DNA of 64,000 bases. Origin: Bacteroidota bacterium (GTDB taxonomy: Bacteria; Bacteroidota; Bacteroidia; Flavobacteriales; Schleiferiaceae). The notes below the pieces were generated by a model. The model worked only from the letters and a program-made list of their open reading frames with translations. It was not told where the DNA came from and ran no database searches. Within the stretch, counting starts at the first letter, position 1. The number at the start of each line of letters is the position of its first letter. This document shows positions 27,001-36,686 of the stretch, piece after piece. A program made the translations under genes and the position numbers. The stretch spans positions 124,001 through 188,000 of the forward strand of contig JANSYJ010000002.1 in NCBI GenBank assembly GCA_024742495.1. The letters are read 5' to 3'.

Positions 27001-27078
27001 AATAAAAAAGGAAGGACTTGCAGCTTAGCTCGTTCAATAATGAAATTGATTTTGCTAGGCCTCAAGTCCTTCCTTATA
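27001..27078 (-). terminator. fumC terminator with a large loop
   Basis: A perfect 13-bp inverted repeat, AAGGAAGGACTTG at 27008-27020 and CAAGTCCTTCCTT at 27063-27075, followed on the minus strand by a run of T. It lies 24 bp beyond the fumC stop and has a 42-base loop, larger than usual. Confidence 0.7.
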
Positions 27079-27098
27079 TTCTTTTAGACTAGGGTGTT

Positions 27099-28499
27099 TT
27101 AGCTTTTCATGCTGCCCACCATTTCTTCAGGTTTCACCCAGGCATCAAATTCATCAGCCGTAAGGAAGCCTAAATTCACCGATTCCTCTTTTAAGGTGGT
27201 GCCATTCTCGTAAGCGGTTTTAGCAATTTTGGCCGCCTTTTCGTAACCAATCTTAGTGTTTAAGGCAGTTACCAACATTAGCGAATTATTGAGGTGGCGC
27301 TTAATCGCTTCGGCATTCGGTTCAATACCAATGGCACAGTGATCGTTAAAGCTAACACAAGCATCACCAATAAGGCGAGCCGATTCTAAAACGGCATGGG
27401 CCATAACCGGTTTAAAAACGTTTAGCTCATAATGGCCATTAGATCCGCCAATACTCACGGTGGTGTCGTTGCCCATTACTCGGGAGGCAACCATGGTTAT
27501 AGCTTCCGCTTGAGTTGGATTTACCTTACCAGGCATAATGGAAGATCCTGGCTCATTGGCAGGAATAATAATCTCTCCAATGCCCGCTCTTGGTCCAGAG
27601 GCTAAAAGACGGATATCATTGGCAATTTTCATCAAGGAAACCGCGACTTGCTTTAAGGCGCCATGTGTTTCAACTAAGGCGTCATGAGCAGCTAAAGCTT
27701 CAAATTTATTTTCGGCCGTGCGAAAGGGAAGGCCAGTAAACTCGGCAATTTTCTCCGCTACTAATTCCGAATAACCCTCAGGGGTATTAATTCCCGTTCC
27801 TACAGCGGTGCCACCTAGAGCAATTTCAGAAAGGTGATCTAAAGTGTTATTAAGTGCTTTTAAACCGTGATCTAATTGAGAAACATAACCGCTGAACTCT
27901 TGTCCTAAAGTTAGCGGGGTGGCGTCCATTAAATGGGTGCGACCAATTTTCACTACATCCTTAAAATCAGCGGATTTCTTAGCTAGGGTATCTCGTAGTT
28001 TTTGAATGCCAGGAATGGTGATCTCCACAATCATTTTATAAGCCGCAATGTGCATTCCGGTAGGGAAGGTGTCATTGGAAGACTGGCTTTTGTTTACATC
28101 ATCATTCGGGTGAATAAGACGTTCGCCCTCGCCAAGTTTATTGCCCGCAATAACGTGAGCGCGGTTGGCCACCACTTCATTTACATTCATATTGCTTTGG
28201 GTGCCTGATCCGGTTTGCCAAACTACTAATGGAAATTGATCATTTAAGCTACCGGTTAGTATTTCATCGCATACCTTAGAAATGAGATCGCGCTTTTCGC
28301 TTGCCAAAACTCCTAACTGGGCATTGGCATGCGCGGCCGCTTTTTTGAGATAAGCAAAGCCATGCACAATTTCTATTGGCATGCTTGCTGGCGCGCCAAT
28401 TTTAAAATTATTGCGACTACGCTCGGTTTGAGCACCCCAGTATTTTTCCGCGGGTACTTGAACTTCCCCCATGGTGTCTTTTTCGATACGGTAATCCAT
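27099..28499 (-). CDS. fumC: Class II fumarate hydratase
   Basis: A 466-residue iron-independent fumarase of the citric acid cycle, which adds water to fumarate to give malate. Marks: [40 protein letters not shown] near 96-114, and the signature [13 protein letters not shown] at 318-330 with the catalytic Ser loop. Length is normal for FumC tetramers. The gene stands between a 102-residue membrane-protein gene upstream (same strand, 19 bp) and a strong terminator. Confidence 0.96.
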   Translation of the reverse strand: MDYRIEKDTMGEVQVPAEKYWGAQTERSRNNFKIGAPASMPIEIVHGFAYLKKAAAHANAQLGVLASEKRDLISKVCDEILTGSLNDQFPLVVWQTGSGTQSNMNVNEVVANRAHVIAGNKLGEGERLIHPNDDVNKSQSSNDTFPTGMHIAAYKMIVEITIPGIQKLRDTLAKKSADFKDVVKIGRTHLMDATPLTLGQEFSGYVSQLDHGLKALNNTLDHLSEIALGGTAVGTGINTPEGYSELVAEKIAEFTGLPFRTAENKFEALAAHDALVETHGALKQVAVSLMKIANDIRLLASGPRAGIGEIIIPANEPGSSIMPGKVNPTQAEAITMVASRVMGNDTTVSIGGSNGHYELNVFKPVMAHAVLESARLIGDACVSFNDHCAIGIEPNAEAIKRHLNNSLMLVTALNTKIGYEKAAKIAKTAYENGTTLKEESVNLGFLTADEFDAWVKPEEMVGSMKS

Positions 28500-28518
28500 T
28501 CTACTTTATTTAAATGTT

Positions 28519-28827
28519 TTATGTTAAAATCCAGGTACTCATCAATAAACTGAGCAATATTAGCAGTACAAAAATACCGAGGTAAAGGGGCAGCTTCCAA
28601 TTTTTAGAGAAAAAATAAAGCGCAATATTTCCTAAAAGTAAAATAAGGCCTAAGCTTAGGAATCCCTGGGGCCAATTTAAACTCTCGGGGAAATTGCTAT
28701 CCATGCTCTGCTCAATCAGTTTGAAGACCTTTTGCCAGAAAGGTTTTTCGGCGCCCAAAGTGCCGAGGTAGGTAAAGAAGAGGCCACAGATTAGGGCGCT
28801 GAAAGTGAAAAATTTTCGAAGGCTCAT
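28519..28827 (-). CDS. Hypothetical small membrane protein
   Basis: A 102-residue protein with three predicted helices (FFTFSALICGLFFTYLG, FLSLGLILLLGNIALYFF and LYLGIFVLLILLSLLM). I do not recognise a family. The start at 28827 is chosen because the N-terminus MSLRKFFTF then precedes the first helix; a longer frame to 28884 would add a basic tail. It is 19 bp upstream of fumC and probably shares its transcript, but nothing links it to fumarase. Confidence 0.55.
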   Translation of the reverse strand: MSLRKFFTFSALICGLFFTYLGTLGAEKPFWQKVFKLIEQSMDSNFPESLNWPQGFLSLGLILLLGNIALYFFSKNWKLPLYLGIFVLLILLSLLMSTWILT

Positions 28828-28897
28828 TAAAAATGATTTAGACCGCTTCCGGTAATTCAGTTTTTGCTGTATTTTAGCGGCCACAAAAGTATCAACG

Positions 28898-29068
28898 ATG
28901 TTTACTCAAGTATTAGGTTTCTTCATCTTTTTATTCATTTTCCTAATGGGCTTCAGCATGTTGCTGTTCCTAGGCCTTTTTGTAGGCTACTGGTTAACGC
29001 TTCTAGGTTTAGAGCAAGTGGCGCCAAAACTGGTTTACAAAATGATAGGTCATAAAGAAGGAGAATAA
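28898..29068 (+). CDS. Small membrane protein, 56 residues
   Basis: A short open frame starting ATG at 28898 and ending TAA at 29068. The product begins MFTQVLGFFIFLFIFLMGFSMLLFLGLFVGYW, one long or two short transmembrane helices, then a charged end (YKMIGHKEGE). No family is recognised. A promoter-like TATTTTAG at about 28870-28877 lies just upstream, and a strong terminator follows at 29101, so it looks like a complete single-gene unit. The length and context argue that it is real; it would be missed by tools with a high length limit. Confidence 0.6.
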   Translation: MFTQVLGFFIFLFIFLMGFSMLLFLGLFVGYWLTLLGLEQVAPKLVYKMIGHKEGE

Positions 29069-29100
29069 TCCAGAGGATTGAACACCTTATCATATTTTAG

Positions 29101-29131
29101 AACCACCTTAATTCATTGAGGTGGTTTTTTT
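29101..29131 (+). terminator. Terminator after the small membrane-protein gene
   Basis: Hairpin AACCACCTtAA-TTCA-TTgAGGTGGTT followed by a run of T. It closes the 28898-29068 unit 33 bases after its stop and lies just before the amidohydrolase gene. Confidence 0.8.
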
Positions 29132-29161
29132 ATGCCGATATTTAATCTTATTTCTATCTAT

Positions 29162-30793
29162 ATGTTAAAACGTATTCTCCTTAGTCTTGTACTTCTGCTC
29201 AGTATAATTGCTTGTAAAACGGAAAAGCCGCGCATTGAAGTTGATCTATTTGTAGTGGCCCAAGAGATTTACACCGGTGATAGCATAAAAGCTGAAGCAA
29301 TGGTTATAAAAGACGGGAAGGTTTTGGAGCTCGGCAGCGAACAAAGCCTAGATGACCGTTATTCGGCACCACGGAAAAAGGTTTTTAAGGGCATGTATAT
29401 TTACCCTGGTTTTAATGATGCCCATGCCCATTTTGTAGGCTATGCTCGCGGTTTGGGTCGGGTAAACTTAATGGGTACTAATAGTTGGGAGGAGTGCTTG
29501 CAACGCGTTCAAGCTTTTGCTGATGCCAATAAGCCGGAATTTATAATGGGTAGAGGATGGGATCAAAACGATTGGGAACAAAAGGAGTTCCCCAGTCGCA
29601 CAGAATTAGATTCAATGTTTCCAAACACCCCAGTGGTGCTCTCTAGAATTGATGGTCATGCTAGTTTAGCTAATGGAGCAGCTTTGGATTTTGCGCAAAT
29701 AAGCCCCGATACCAAAGTAGCTGGCGGCGCTTTGCTGATGAATGAACGGGGATTAACCGGCTTATTAATCGATAATGCGGTTGATCTAATTGAGCTACCG
29801 GAATTAGATGAGTCCAAAGATAAAGAACTACTATTAAAAGCCCAGGAATACTGCTTGCGAGTAGGCCTCACCTCCATAACCGATGCGGGTTTAAAGCAAA
29901 GGGAAATTGAGATCATGCAGGAGCTAATTGAAGCCGATTCCTTAAAAATACGTTTCAACTTAATGGTCTCGGATGACTCCGCATCCATTGCTCATTATTT
30001 TAAGAATGGTGCCATTGAAAGCCCTCGTTTGCGGGTAAAAACGGTGAAGTTTTATTTAGATGGAGCCTTGGGTTCTCGAGGCGCATTATTACTGGAGCCT
30101 TATGCTGATGATCCCACTAATTTTGGTTTGCAGCTAAAGCCAACAAAGTATTTTGAGATGATGGCCGATTCCCTAAGCCACCAAGGCTGGCAGATGGCCA
30201 TTCATGCTATCGGCGATTCGGCTAATCGCATTGCAAGTCACCTTTTTGGTATTGCCTATATGCACGAAAGAAATCACCGATGGCGCATTGAGCACGCGCA
30301 AATAGTGCATCCGGAAGATTTAAGTGCATTGGAAGAATTAAAAGGAATTCCTTCTATTCAACCAACCCACGCCACTTCGGATATGTATTGGGCGGATGAG
30401 CGCTTAGGTGCCGAACGCTTGGCTTATGCCTATTCGGCAAAATCATTTTTAGAGGCAGGATTAGTGCTGCCACTAGGTACGGACTTCCCAGTAGAGAATA
30501 TAAATCCATTGTACACCCTGCGCTCGGCTTGGTATCGTCAAGATGCATCTGCCTATCCTGAGGAGGGATTTCGCTCTAAAGAAGCCTTAAGCTTTGATGA
30601 GGCCATGAGAGGTATGACCTGGTCGGGCGCCTATGCCAGCTTTGAGGAGGATAAAAAGGGTTTACTTATGCCTGGCTATTATGCGGATTTTGTGGTGATG
30701 GCCCAGGATTTGTCTAAAGCTACCGCAGAGGAATTATCTCAAATGGAAGTGCAAGCCACGGCAATCGATGGGGAATTCTTGTATGGGCTTTAA
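29162..30793 (+). CDS. Amidohydrolase-family lipoprotein (YtcJ-like)
   Basis: A 543-residue amidohydrolase of the metal-dependent TIM-barrel group. The signal MLKRILLSLVLLLSIIAC gives a lipidated Cys18, placing the enzyme on the envelope. The N-terminal composite sandwich leads to YPGFNDAHAHF at 81-91, where H88 and H90 are metal ligands. AIHAIGDSANRIASHLFG and EHAQIVHPEDL give the next two histidines, and LPLGTDFPVENINPL gives the aspartate near the end. The family hydrolyses amide or ester bonds in cyclic or acyl substrates, and the true substrate is unknown. The stop overlaps the glycosyltransferase start (TAATG). Confidence 0.88.
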   Translation: MLKRILLSLVLLLSIIACKTEKPRIEVDLFVVAQEIYTGDSIKAEAMVIKDGKVLELGSEQSLDDRYSAPRKKVFKGMYIYPGFNDAHAHFVGYARGLGRVNLMGTNSWEECLQRVQAFADANKPEFIMGRGWDQNDWEQKEFPSRTELDSMFPNTPVVLSRIDGHASLANGAALDFAQISPDTKVAGGALLMNERGLTGLLIDNAVDLIELPELDESKDKELLLKAQEYCLRVGLTSITDAGLKQREIEIMQELIEADSLKIRFNLMVSDDSASIAHYFKNGAIESPRLRVKTVKFYLDGALGSRGALLLEPYADDPTNFGLQLKPTKYFEMMADSLSHQGWQMAIHAIGDSANRIASHLFGIAYMHERNHRWRIEHAQIVHPEDLSALEELKGIPSIQPTHATSDMYWADERLGAERLAYAYSAKSFLEAGLVLPLGTDFPVENINPLYTLRSAWYRQDASAYPEEGFRSKEALSFDEAMRGMTWSGAYASFEEDKKGLLMPGYYADFVVMAQDLSKATAEELSQMEVQATAIDGEFLYGL

Positions 30794-31692
30794 TGCGAGA
30801 ATTAAGCTATCACTTCAGGAATAGCTGGACGAAGCTTTTATGTACTTGGGATTTTCTAGTAAAAGCCAAGATTCGTAATGGCAAGATCGCCTTGCATTGT
30901 ATGTTTAAGAACGAAGCTCCTTATTTGAAGGAATGGCTCGACTTTCATTATTCACAAGGTGTAAACTTTATCTATCTCACCAATGATTCCAGTAATGACG
31001 ATTGGGAAAAAGTTTTAAGGCCTTACGTGGAAGCAGGCTTGTTAGAATGGGAGCACAGTATAAACCATCCCGACTTTTATACCCGAGAAGAATATCATAA
31101 AAAGAAAGTTTGGGCCAGGGCACAAAAAGATTATGAGTGGCTGGTTTTTCTGGATAGCGATGAGTTTTTGTATAGTGAGCAATCCTATTCCAGCTTATTT
31201 GCCACTGTTCCCAAAAATGCCTCCGGTTTAGTTTTTAATTGGCTCATTTACGGTACCGCTCATAAGGAGCAAATTTCTAATGATGAATTAATGCTCGAAG
31301 AGCTCGATCGCCGTTTTCCCGATAGTCATGAGGAGCATTTTCTCGTTAAGTCTGCATTGCGCAGTGGCATGGGAGCACGATTCTTCAATAAGAATCCTCA
31401 TTATCCCAATTACAGCCCTTGGGCGCCCTTGTTTTGGAGCGATGGTCAACGTTTTAGACCTATTGTAAAACGCTTTTTAATTAGCCCCGTTCATATCAAG
31501 CATTATTGGTATCGCGATGAACGGTATTTCGATGAACTAAAAAGACCCCGAAGGAAATTTTTTGATGGGCAAGAACGAAGCGTCATCTTGGAGGATTGGC
31601 ATTATCGTCGCGCCAATGCTGTACATGATCCGATACCCGAGTCGGTAATTACAAAGATAAAAGCCTTTCGTGCCCAATTGGAAAATCTATGA
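30793..31692 (+). CDS. Glycosyltransferase family 92/GT2-like protein
   Basis: A 299-residue protein with the pattern of GT92-type transferases: IALHCMFKNEAPYLKEWLDFHYSQGV, FIYLTNDSSNDDW, and the metal-binding DxD as FLDSDEFLY near 120. HIKHYWYRDERYFDELK closes the catalytic part. It likely transfers a sugar to a cell-surface polymer or protein. No membrane segment is seen. The start overlaps the stop of the amidohydrolase gene (TAATG), so the pair is coupled; a short spacer then separates it from the convergent toxin gene. Confidence 0.8.
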   Translation: MRELSYHFRNSWTKLLCTWDFLVKAKIRNGKIALHCMFKNEAPYLKEWLDFHYSQGVNFIYLTNDSSNDDWEKVLRPYVEAGLLEWEHSINHPDFYTREEYHKKKVWARAQKDYEWLVFLDSDEFLYSEQSYSSLFATVPKNASGLVFNWLIYGTAHKEQISNDELMLEELDRRFPDSHEEHFLVKSALRSGMGARFFNKNPHYPNYSPWAPLFWSDGQRFRPIVKRFLISPVHIKHYWYRDERYFDELKRPRRKFFDGQERSVILEDWHYRRANAVHDPIPESVITKIKAFRAQLENL

Positions 31693-31775
31693 AGAGCCTT
31701 TAAATAGGGTTAAATGGTAGTCCATTTTTAAAGACTTAAGCATAATCACCATGCTTCAAAGCCTAGGCTTTATTT

Positions 31776-32879
31776 CTAATCAATTAATTTCATTATTTCA
31801 AGCGCTTTGAACCAATAGTAGAAACCTGATTTATCTGTTTGTTTTTTGAGTCGGTTTAAGAAGTTCCAATCTTCATGTTCTATATTCCAATCTCTTATAT
31901 CCTGGCCCTTATAGTATTCGATTGGAGACCAGTTCTTATTCCAAATCTTAGCAGATAAATAGGCAATTCGCGCTGCCGCGGGAACGGCATTATCTATTCT
32001 GAAATTTTCATTTATGAGAAAGCCCGTCCCGAATGCTCTAATGCCTTTTTGCAGCTCTGTGAATTTTAGCTTTTCATCGGCTCCGCCTTTTCCTCTTTTG
32101 GCAAGAATGGCACAGGTGTTTATGCTGTCTTGTAATACCATTATGGGTGTAAGATCTGGTCTTTCTTTTTTGCGGTATTCAATTTCCTGTAAAGCAAAGG
32201 CTTCAAAACTTTGAGCAACAATTTCAATGTTCTCAATTCTTTCGAAGAGCTTACTTAAATCAAATAATTGTTTGCAAATCTCCATAGAAAATGCTTGCTG
32301 GCCTTTTCCTTTAAAATAGGGAATGCCAACTGTGTTTGGAGCAAATGCGGTGAGCTTATCCCCTGTTAGTGAGTCTATAGTTGGTACGGAGATATTTGTG
32401 TGAGCCTCAGTTTCTATCCATTTGGTTTGTATTTCTTTTTGTTTTAGCTCTGGATATATTGAATCCTCAATTAATATGTCTAAAAGAATAGTGCCTGAAT
32501 ATCTCCCTTTGGCCACGGAAGCAAAGGAAAAAGAATAGTGTGCCTTTGGGATTCCTTCTTTATAACTGCGGTGCTCATCGAGTTCAAATGCCTTGAACTT
32601 TGATGAATCAATAAGTCTATTTAGCACCTTCTCTAAACTTGCTCTATCCGTTTTGCAGATAATATCAATGTCTATTGAAAATCTGTGTACCTCGTCCAAA
32701 AGGAGGATTAGGCTACTACCACCTTTAAATGTGAATTCAAGTCCATTGGCTTTAATACGCTCAAGCAAATGCAAAGCGTAAATCATCTTTTCGAGAATGG
32801 CTTTATCTATTCGCTTATATTCTTGCCGCCTCTTGAAGGAATCTAGCCACTCCTCCGTAAAGCAATGTTCTTTAATCAC
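31776..32879 (-). CDS. AbiEii/AbiGii-type nucleotidyltransferase toxin
   Basis: A 367-residue toxin of the type IV AbiE group. The nucleotidyltransferase motif is clear: FKGGSSLILLLDEVHRFSIDIDI has the GGSS loop at 53-56 and D70 and D72 as metal ligands, and a later TIDSLTGDKLTAFAPNTVG block is typical of the family. Such toxins modify tRNA or another nucleic acid target and stop growth during phage infection. It overlaps the end of the antitoxin gene by 4 bp. The region is AT-rich compared with neighbours, which fits gain by transfer (judged by eye). Confidence 0.85.
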   Translation of the reverse strand: MIKEHCFTEEWLDSFKRRQEYKRIDKAILEKMIYALHLLERIKANGLEFTFKGGSSLILLLDEVHRFSIDIDIICKTDRASLEKVLNRLIDSSKFKAFELDEHRSYKEGIPKAHYSFSFASVAKGRYSGTILLDILIEDSIYPELKQKEIQTKWIETEAHTNISVPTIDSLTGDKLTAFAPNTVGIPYFKGKGQQAFSMEICKQLFDLSKLFERIENIEIVAQSFEAFALQEIEYRKKERPDLTPIMVLQDSINTCAILAKRGKGGADEKLKFTELQKGIRAFGTGFLINENFRIDNAVPAAARIAYLSAKIWNKNWSPIEYYKGQDIRDWNIEHEDWNFLNRLKKQTDKSGFYYWFKALEIMKLID

Positions 32880-33640
32880 TCTATTACCCCTTTTATAAGG
32901 TGAGTCATATTATCTTTCATAAACCGCTTGATTTCTTGTTCACGTCCTCTGCGCTTTGCGTAGCTAAAGAGTTTGGTGAAATTAAGCGTATAGCTCCTTA
33001 AAGCGTTTTCATAAACGTGTATCAATTCCTGGCCCTGGTAGAAATAGAATAGTTTATTTTCAGTAAAAAGATCAACAAGTATTTTTTCTAGCAGCGGCGT
33101 GTATATGATGTTCTTCTTTTCGTTTCTTTTTGAAATCGGTGATCTCGTAATCAGTTTCTTTATTACTACCGCTTTGTGACTTTCAGAAATGTAATAATCA
33201 ATCGCCTTTTCATCTGGATTAAGGTAAATATCAAATTTGAAGTCCTCTTTTAATACATAGAACAGAGCCTCTACATAATCCTTTTCGATTTCAATAATCA
33301 TTATCTTTTTCCCTGATTGATGCCGTGAAAATTCATTCACCCAATCACTGTCCCAAAGACAGTATTTAACATCTTCAAAGCGTTTGGAAATTGCTTTGGC
33401 AAGTCTTAGGAGTTCAGGACTAATTTCGGGCTTATACCTAGCTTGTCCCGAAATAGTGTATTGACCCCTCCGGATTGATTTTATGATGTTCTTGTTTTGG
33501 AGGTCATAAATTCTCCAACTAAAAGTTCCACCTTTTAAATCGGGCTCGAAAAACCTGAAAAATTCAAATAAGTCTTCCCTTGAGAAGGAATCCCTATCCT
33601 TAAACTCTGCAATCAACCTATTTTCAATAATCTTCGGCAT
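32876..33640 (-). CDS. AbiEi-like antitoxin (DUF6577 type)
   Basis: A 254-residue cognate antitoxin. The N-terminus has a winged-helix pattern (DSFSREDLFEFFRFFEPDL, then FSWRIYDLQNKNIIKSIRRGQYTI), and the middle (KYCLWDSDWVNEFSRHQSGKKIMIIEIEK) matches this family's C-terminal antitoxin domain. It is first in the operon, as expected for an autorepressor; the two operator repeats at 33654-33726 lie just upstream of its start. The toxin gene overlaps it by 4 bp, so the two proteins are made at a tuned ratio. Confidence 0.82.
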   Translation of the reverse strand: MPKIIENRLIAEFKDRDSFSREDLFEFFRFFEPDLKGGTFSWRIYDLQNKNIIKSIRRGQYTISGQARYKPEISPELLRLAKAISKRFEDVKYCLWDSDWVNEFSRHQSGKKIMIIEIEKDYVEALFYVLKEDFKFDIYLNPDEKAIDYYISESHKAVVIKKLITRSPISKRNEKKNIIYTPLLEKILVDLFTENKLFYFYQGQELIHVYENALRSYTLNFTKLFSYAKRRGREQEIKRFMKDNMTHLIKGVIE

Positions 33641-33653
33641 CTCATTTCCAATT

Positions 33654-33726
33654 TATGCCAAAGATGACGAAAAATGGCAAATATCAGAAATCAAATAAAT
33701 GCCAATAATTAGGATTACTGGCAAAT
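33654..33726 (-). promoter_or_regulatory. Two matched operator repeats upstream of the AbiE pair
   Basis: Two inverted repeats of the same design, TGCCA-N14-TGGCA, at 33656-33679 and 33700-33723. Both right arms continue AAATA and both left arms begin with A and are followed by A. The repeat starts are 44 bp apart, about four helix turns. The known AbiEi antitoxin binds two inverted repeats in its own promoter to repress it; these are the natural candidates here. Confidence 0.7.
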
Positions 33727-33976
33727 AAGGGGATCGTTATTTTGTTGATTTTCTGTTAGAAGAAGCTCCATTGATTTTTCGGATAAGGAAGACCACTAAA
33801 GGTGCTTAAAGCCTCAGTGCTTTTTTGGAAATGAAATACAAGATGCTTCTTGTGGCTATGCCGTTGAGAATAGAGGCTTAAAATAGATCGATTAAAGCGC
33901 TAGTTCGAGTTAAATTCCCCCTTTCGATTTAAGGCATTTCTGCTATCTTTAGCGACCACAAGATTTGAACTTGACT

Positions 33977-35767
33977 ATGAAAGGAGACACTCCAACGCGT
34001 CTATTTGATTTTCCGCGTTACCAGTTAAAGACTAAACCACTACCAGATTCGCTCGCTACCAAGGTTAATGGAACTTGGAAAAAAATATCTACTCAAGAAT
34101 ACATCAACGAAAGTGAAAGGTTTGGCCGTGCTTTAATTGCCTGCGGCTTACAGCCAGGTGATAAGGTGGCTGTGGCTTCTACTAATAACCGCTGGGAATG
34201 GAATGTATTGGATATTGGCACCCTGCAGGCGGGCTGTGTTGATGTACCGGTTTACCCGACCATTAGCGAAGATGATTACGAATATATCTTTAATGATGCG
34301 GGAGTAAAGTTGGTTTTTGTTTCCGACGAGGCTCTGTATGAGAAGGTAGTTCACATCAAAAATAAGGTGGAAGCATTAACTGAGGTTTATACTTTCGATG
34401 AGGTGCCGAATGCCCCAAATTGGAACGATTTCCTCAAATTGGGAGATGGCGATGAGCATCAAGGTGAATTAGAAAAACGCATGGATGCTGTTAAGGAAAC
34501 AGATTTAGCGACGCTGATTTATACTTCTGGAACTACGGGCCGACCCAAAGGGGTAATGCTTTCGCATAAGAATGTAGCATCAAACAGTTTAGACTCCTTT
34601 GGCAGGATTCCCACTAAGGGCGACAATGAATTGGCCTTGAGTTTCTTACCCTTGTGCCATGTGTATGAGCGCATGCTGGTTTACCTCTATTGCTATGCCG
34701 GTGTGCCGATTTATTATGCCGAAAGCATGGAGACCATTGGTGATAATATCCGTGAGGTACATCCAACGATTTTTACCGCGGTACCAAGACTGCTGGAGAA
34801 AATTTACGATAAAATTGTAGCCAAGGGTTCGGAATTAACAGGAATTAAAAAGCGACTGTTTTTCTGGGCCTTGGAGCTGGGCGAAGAATATGAGTTGGAA
34901 GGCAAAAGTGGCTGGTATAATTTCCAGTTGAAGATTGCACGTAAGCTCATCTTTAGTAAATGGATGGAAGCTTTAGGTGGTCGTGTAAAAGCTATCGCTA
35001 GTGGGTCTGCCGCTTTAAATCCAAGACTAATTCGAATTTTCTCTGCGGCAGGTGTCAATATTCAAGAAGGTTATGGTTTAACAGAAACATCGCCGGTAAT
35101 TTCTGTAAATGGACCAAATACCGATTTAAAGCGTATTGGATCGGTAGGGAAATTGATTCCCAATGTTGAGGTGAAGATTGCCGAGGATGGTGAAATACTC
35201 TGTAAAGGTCCTAATGTAATGATGGGCTATTACAATAAACCCGAGGCTACAGCCGAAGTGTTAACCGCTGATGGCTGGTTTCACACCGGGGATATTGGTG
35301 AGTTTATCGAAGGCGACTTTCTGAAAATTACCGATCGTAAGAAGGAAATGTTCAAAACGAGCGGCGGTAAATATATTGCTCCGCAGTTAATGGAAACTCG
35401 ATTTAAGGAATCTCATTTTATTGAGCAAATAATGGTAATTGGCGAAGGGGAGAAACATCCGGCGGCCATAGTACAGCCCGATTTTGAGTTTTTAAAGTCC
35501 TATTGCGAGCGAAAGAATATCGACTATTCTTCAGATCATGACATAGTTCAGAATGAAAGGATTCAAGAACGTATCATGCAAGACATTCATGAACTCAATG
35601 CCAACTTTGGGAAGTGGGAGCAAGTGAAGAAAATTGAATTAAGCGATCATCAATGGTCGGTGGATTCTGGTGAACTTACACCAACGATGAAGCTGAAACG
35701 TCGCATCGTGCAAAGTTTACATCAAGACCATTATGAGCGTATTTATGGACATAAGCCGGGGCGTTAA
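33977..35767 (+). CDS. Long-chain acyl-CoA synthetase (AMP-forming)
   Basis: A 596-residue adenylate-forming enzyme that activates fatty acids to acyl-CoA. Marks: LIYTSGTTGRPKGVMLSH near 180-197 (ATP loop), IQEGYGLTETSPVISVN, GWFHTGDIGEF, and the KITDRKKEMFKTSGGKYIAP hinge; length agrees with the long-chain FadD-like group of Bacteroidota. An upstream TTG at 33965 is open, but the ATG at 33977 is better. Its product would feed the beta-oxidation operon at 59 kb, which is not adjacent. The lipoprotein gene begins inside its end. Confidence 0.92.
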   Translation: MKGDTPTRLFDFPRYQLKTKPLPDSLATKVNGTWKKISTQEYINESERFGRALIACGLQPGDKVAVASTNNRWEWNVLDIGTLQAGCVDVPVYPTISEDDYEYIFNDAGVKLVFVSDEALYEKVVHIKNKVEALTEVYTFDEVPNAPNWNDFLKLGDGDEHQGELEKRMDAVKETDLATLIYTSGTTGRPKGVMLSHKNVASNSLDSFGRIPTKGDNELALSFLPLCHVYERMLVYLYCYAGVPIYYAESMETIGDNIREVHPTIFTAVPRLLEKIYDKIVAKGSELTGIKKRLFFWALELGEEYELEGKSGWYNFQLKIARKLIFSKWMEALGGRVKAIASGSAALNPRLIRIFSAAGVNIQEGYGLTETSPVISVNGPNTDLKRIGSVGKLIPNVEVKIAEDGEILCKGPNVMMGYYNKPEATAEVLTADGWFHTGDIGEFIEGDFLKITDRKKEMFKTSGGKYIAPQLMETRFKESHFIEQIMVIGEGEKHPAAIVQPDFEFLKSYCERKNIDYSSDHDIVQNERIQERIMQDIHELNANFGKWEQVKKIELSDHQWSVDSGELTPTMKLKRRIVQSLHQDHYERIYGHKPGR

Positions 35768-36686
35768 TAAGGCGCTATTTGTTTGTCTATTTGCTTTATT
35801 AGGACTTTTTAGCTGCTCTAGTTCGGGCCAGGAGCTTGGCATTAGGGAAGCTGAACAACAGTATCTAGCGCATGTCTTCCAAAAGGGTGTTCCTCAGGCA
35901 GGTTATTTAAAAGCTGCCGCTGATGATCCCGATCTTTGGACGGAACTTCAGGTAGTTTGGTTCGACAGTCTCAAGCAGGAGCATCATTTGCATAGCTATG
36001 AAAATGATGGTGCAATGGTGCACTATCAAATGTCGGTAATTAGTGCGCAAGAGTCGGAAGCTATTGCCGCTGCTTCGGAAGCTTTGAGTTTGCCCGATCG
36101 AAATTTAGCCCTACCCGATCAAACTAGCGCTTGCTTTTTACCGCTGCATTTCTGGTCTTTTTCCTTTAATCAGTCTTTTAGCCCAGAGCACCAAGTTAAA
36201 GACTGGGAAAATTGCGATTGCGATCGTCTACGGAGAGGCGTTTATTGTTTTAAACAAGGAGAATTGAGGCTTGAGTTGGGCCTTTTCTCTCTGCGCAATC
36301 CGAGAATTCGCGCTATGACTATTAAGGGTGTAAGTCAGGATGAGGCGATCCAGAAGTTTCAGGAAATTGTAGAACAGTTTAAGGTGGAGCCCGATATTAT
36401 TAATTGGACCACTTTTGCCAAAAAGCCCCTAGTTCATGGTTTTAACATTGGCGATCTATTTACCTTAAACTGCGTCTTTCAGTCTCCTTATCCAGCTTTT
36501 AGATTCTTTTACACCTATAGGGCCCTTAATCAGGAGCTTCAATTGAAAATTGAAAATACCAGACCGACTTATGGTCCTAAGCGGCGCAGGAAAAAGCTAT
36601 GTGCTTTTGGCGAAGGCTCCGACTATGCTTGTGAGTTTATAAGCTATTCAGAACTTTTGACCCGCGCTAAAACTTCAGGTCGCTAA
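35745..36686 (+). CDS. Hypothetical lipoprotein
   Basis: A protein of about 313 residues with an N-terminal membrane signal ending in a lipobox (ALFVCLFALLGLFSCSSSGQ). The mature part has acidic EEVQ-like stretches and a cysteine-containing NCDCDRLRRGVYCFKQ segment; I do not recognise a family. Its start overlaps the end of the acyl-CoA synthetase gene (23 bp with the ATG at 35745, 35 bp with the ATG at 35733), so it may be translated by coupling. It ends 20 bp inside the convergent glycosyltransferase gene, a tail-to-tail overlap. Confidence 0.65.
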   Translation: MDISRGVNKALFVCLFALLGLFSCSSSGQELGIREAEQQYLAHVFQKGVPQAGYLKAAADDPDLWTELQVVWFDSLKQEHHLHSYENDGAMVHYQMSVISAQESEAIAAASEALSLPDRNLALPDQTSACFLPLHFWSFSFNQSFSPEHQVKDWENCDCDRLRRGVYCFKQGELRLELGLFSLRNPRIRAMTIKGVSQDEAIQKFQEIVEQFKVEPDIINWTTFAKKPLVHGFNIGDLFTLNCVFQSPYPAFRFFYTYRALNQELQLKIENTRPTYGPKRRRKKLCAFGEGSDYACEFISYSELLTRAKTSGR

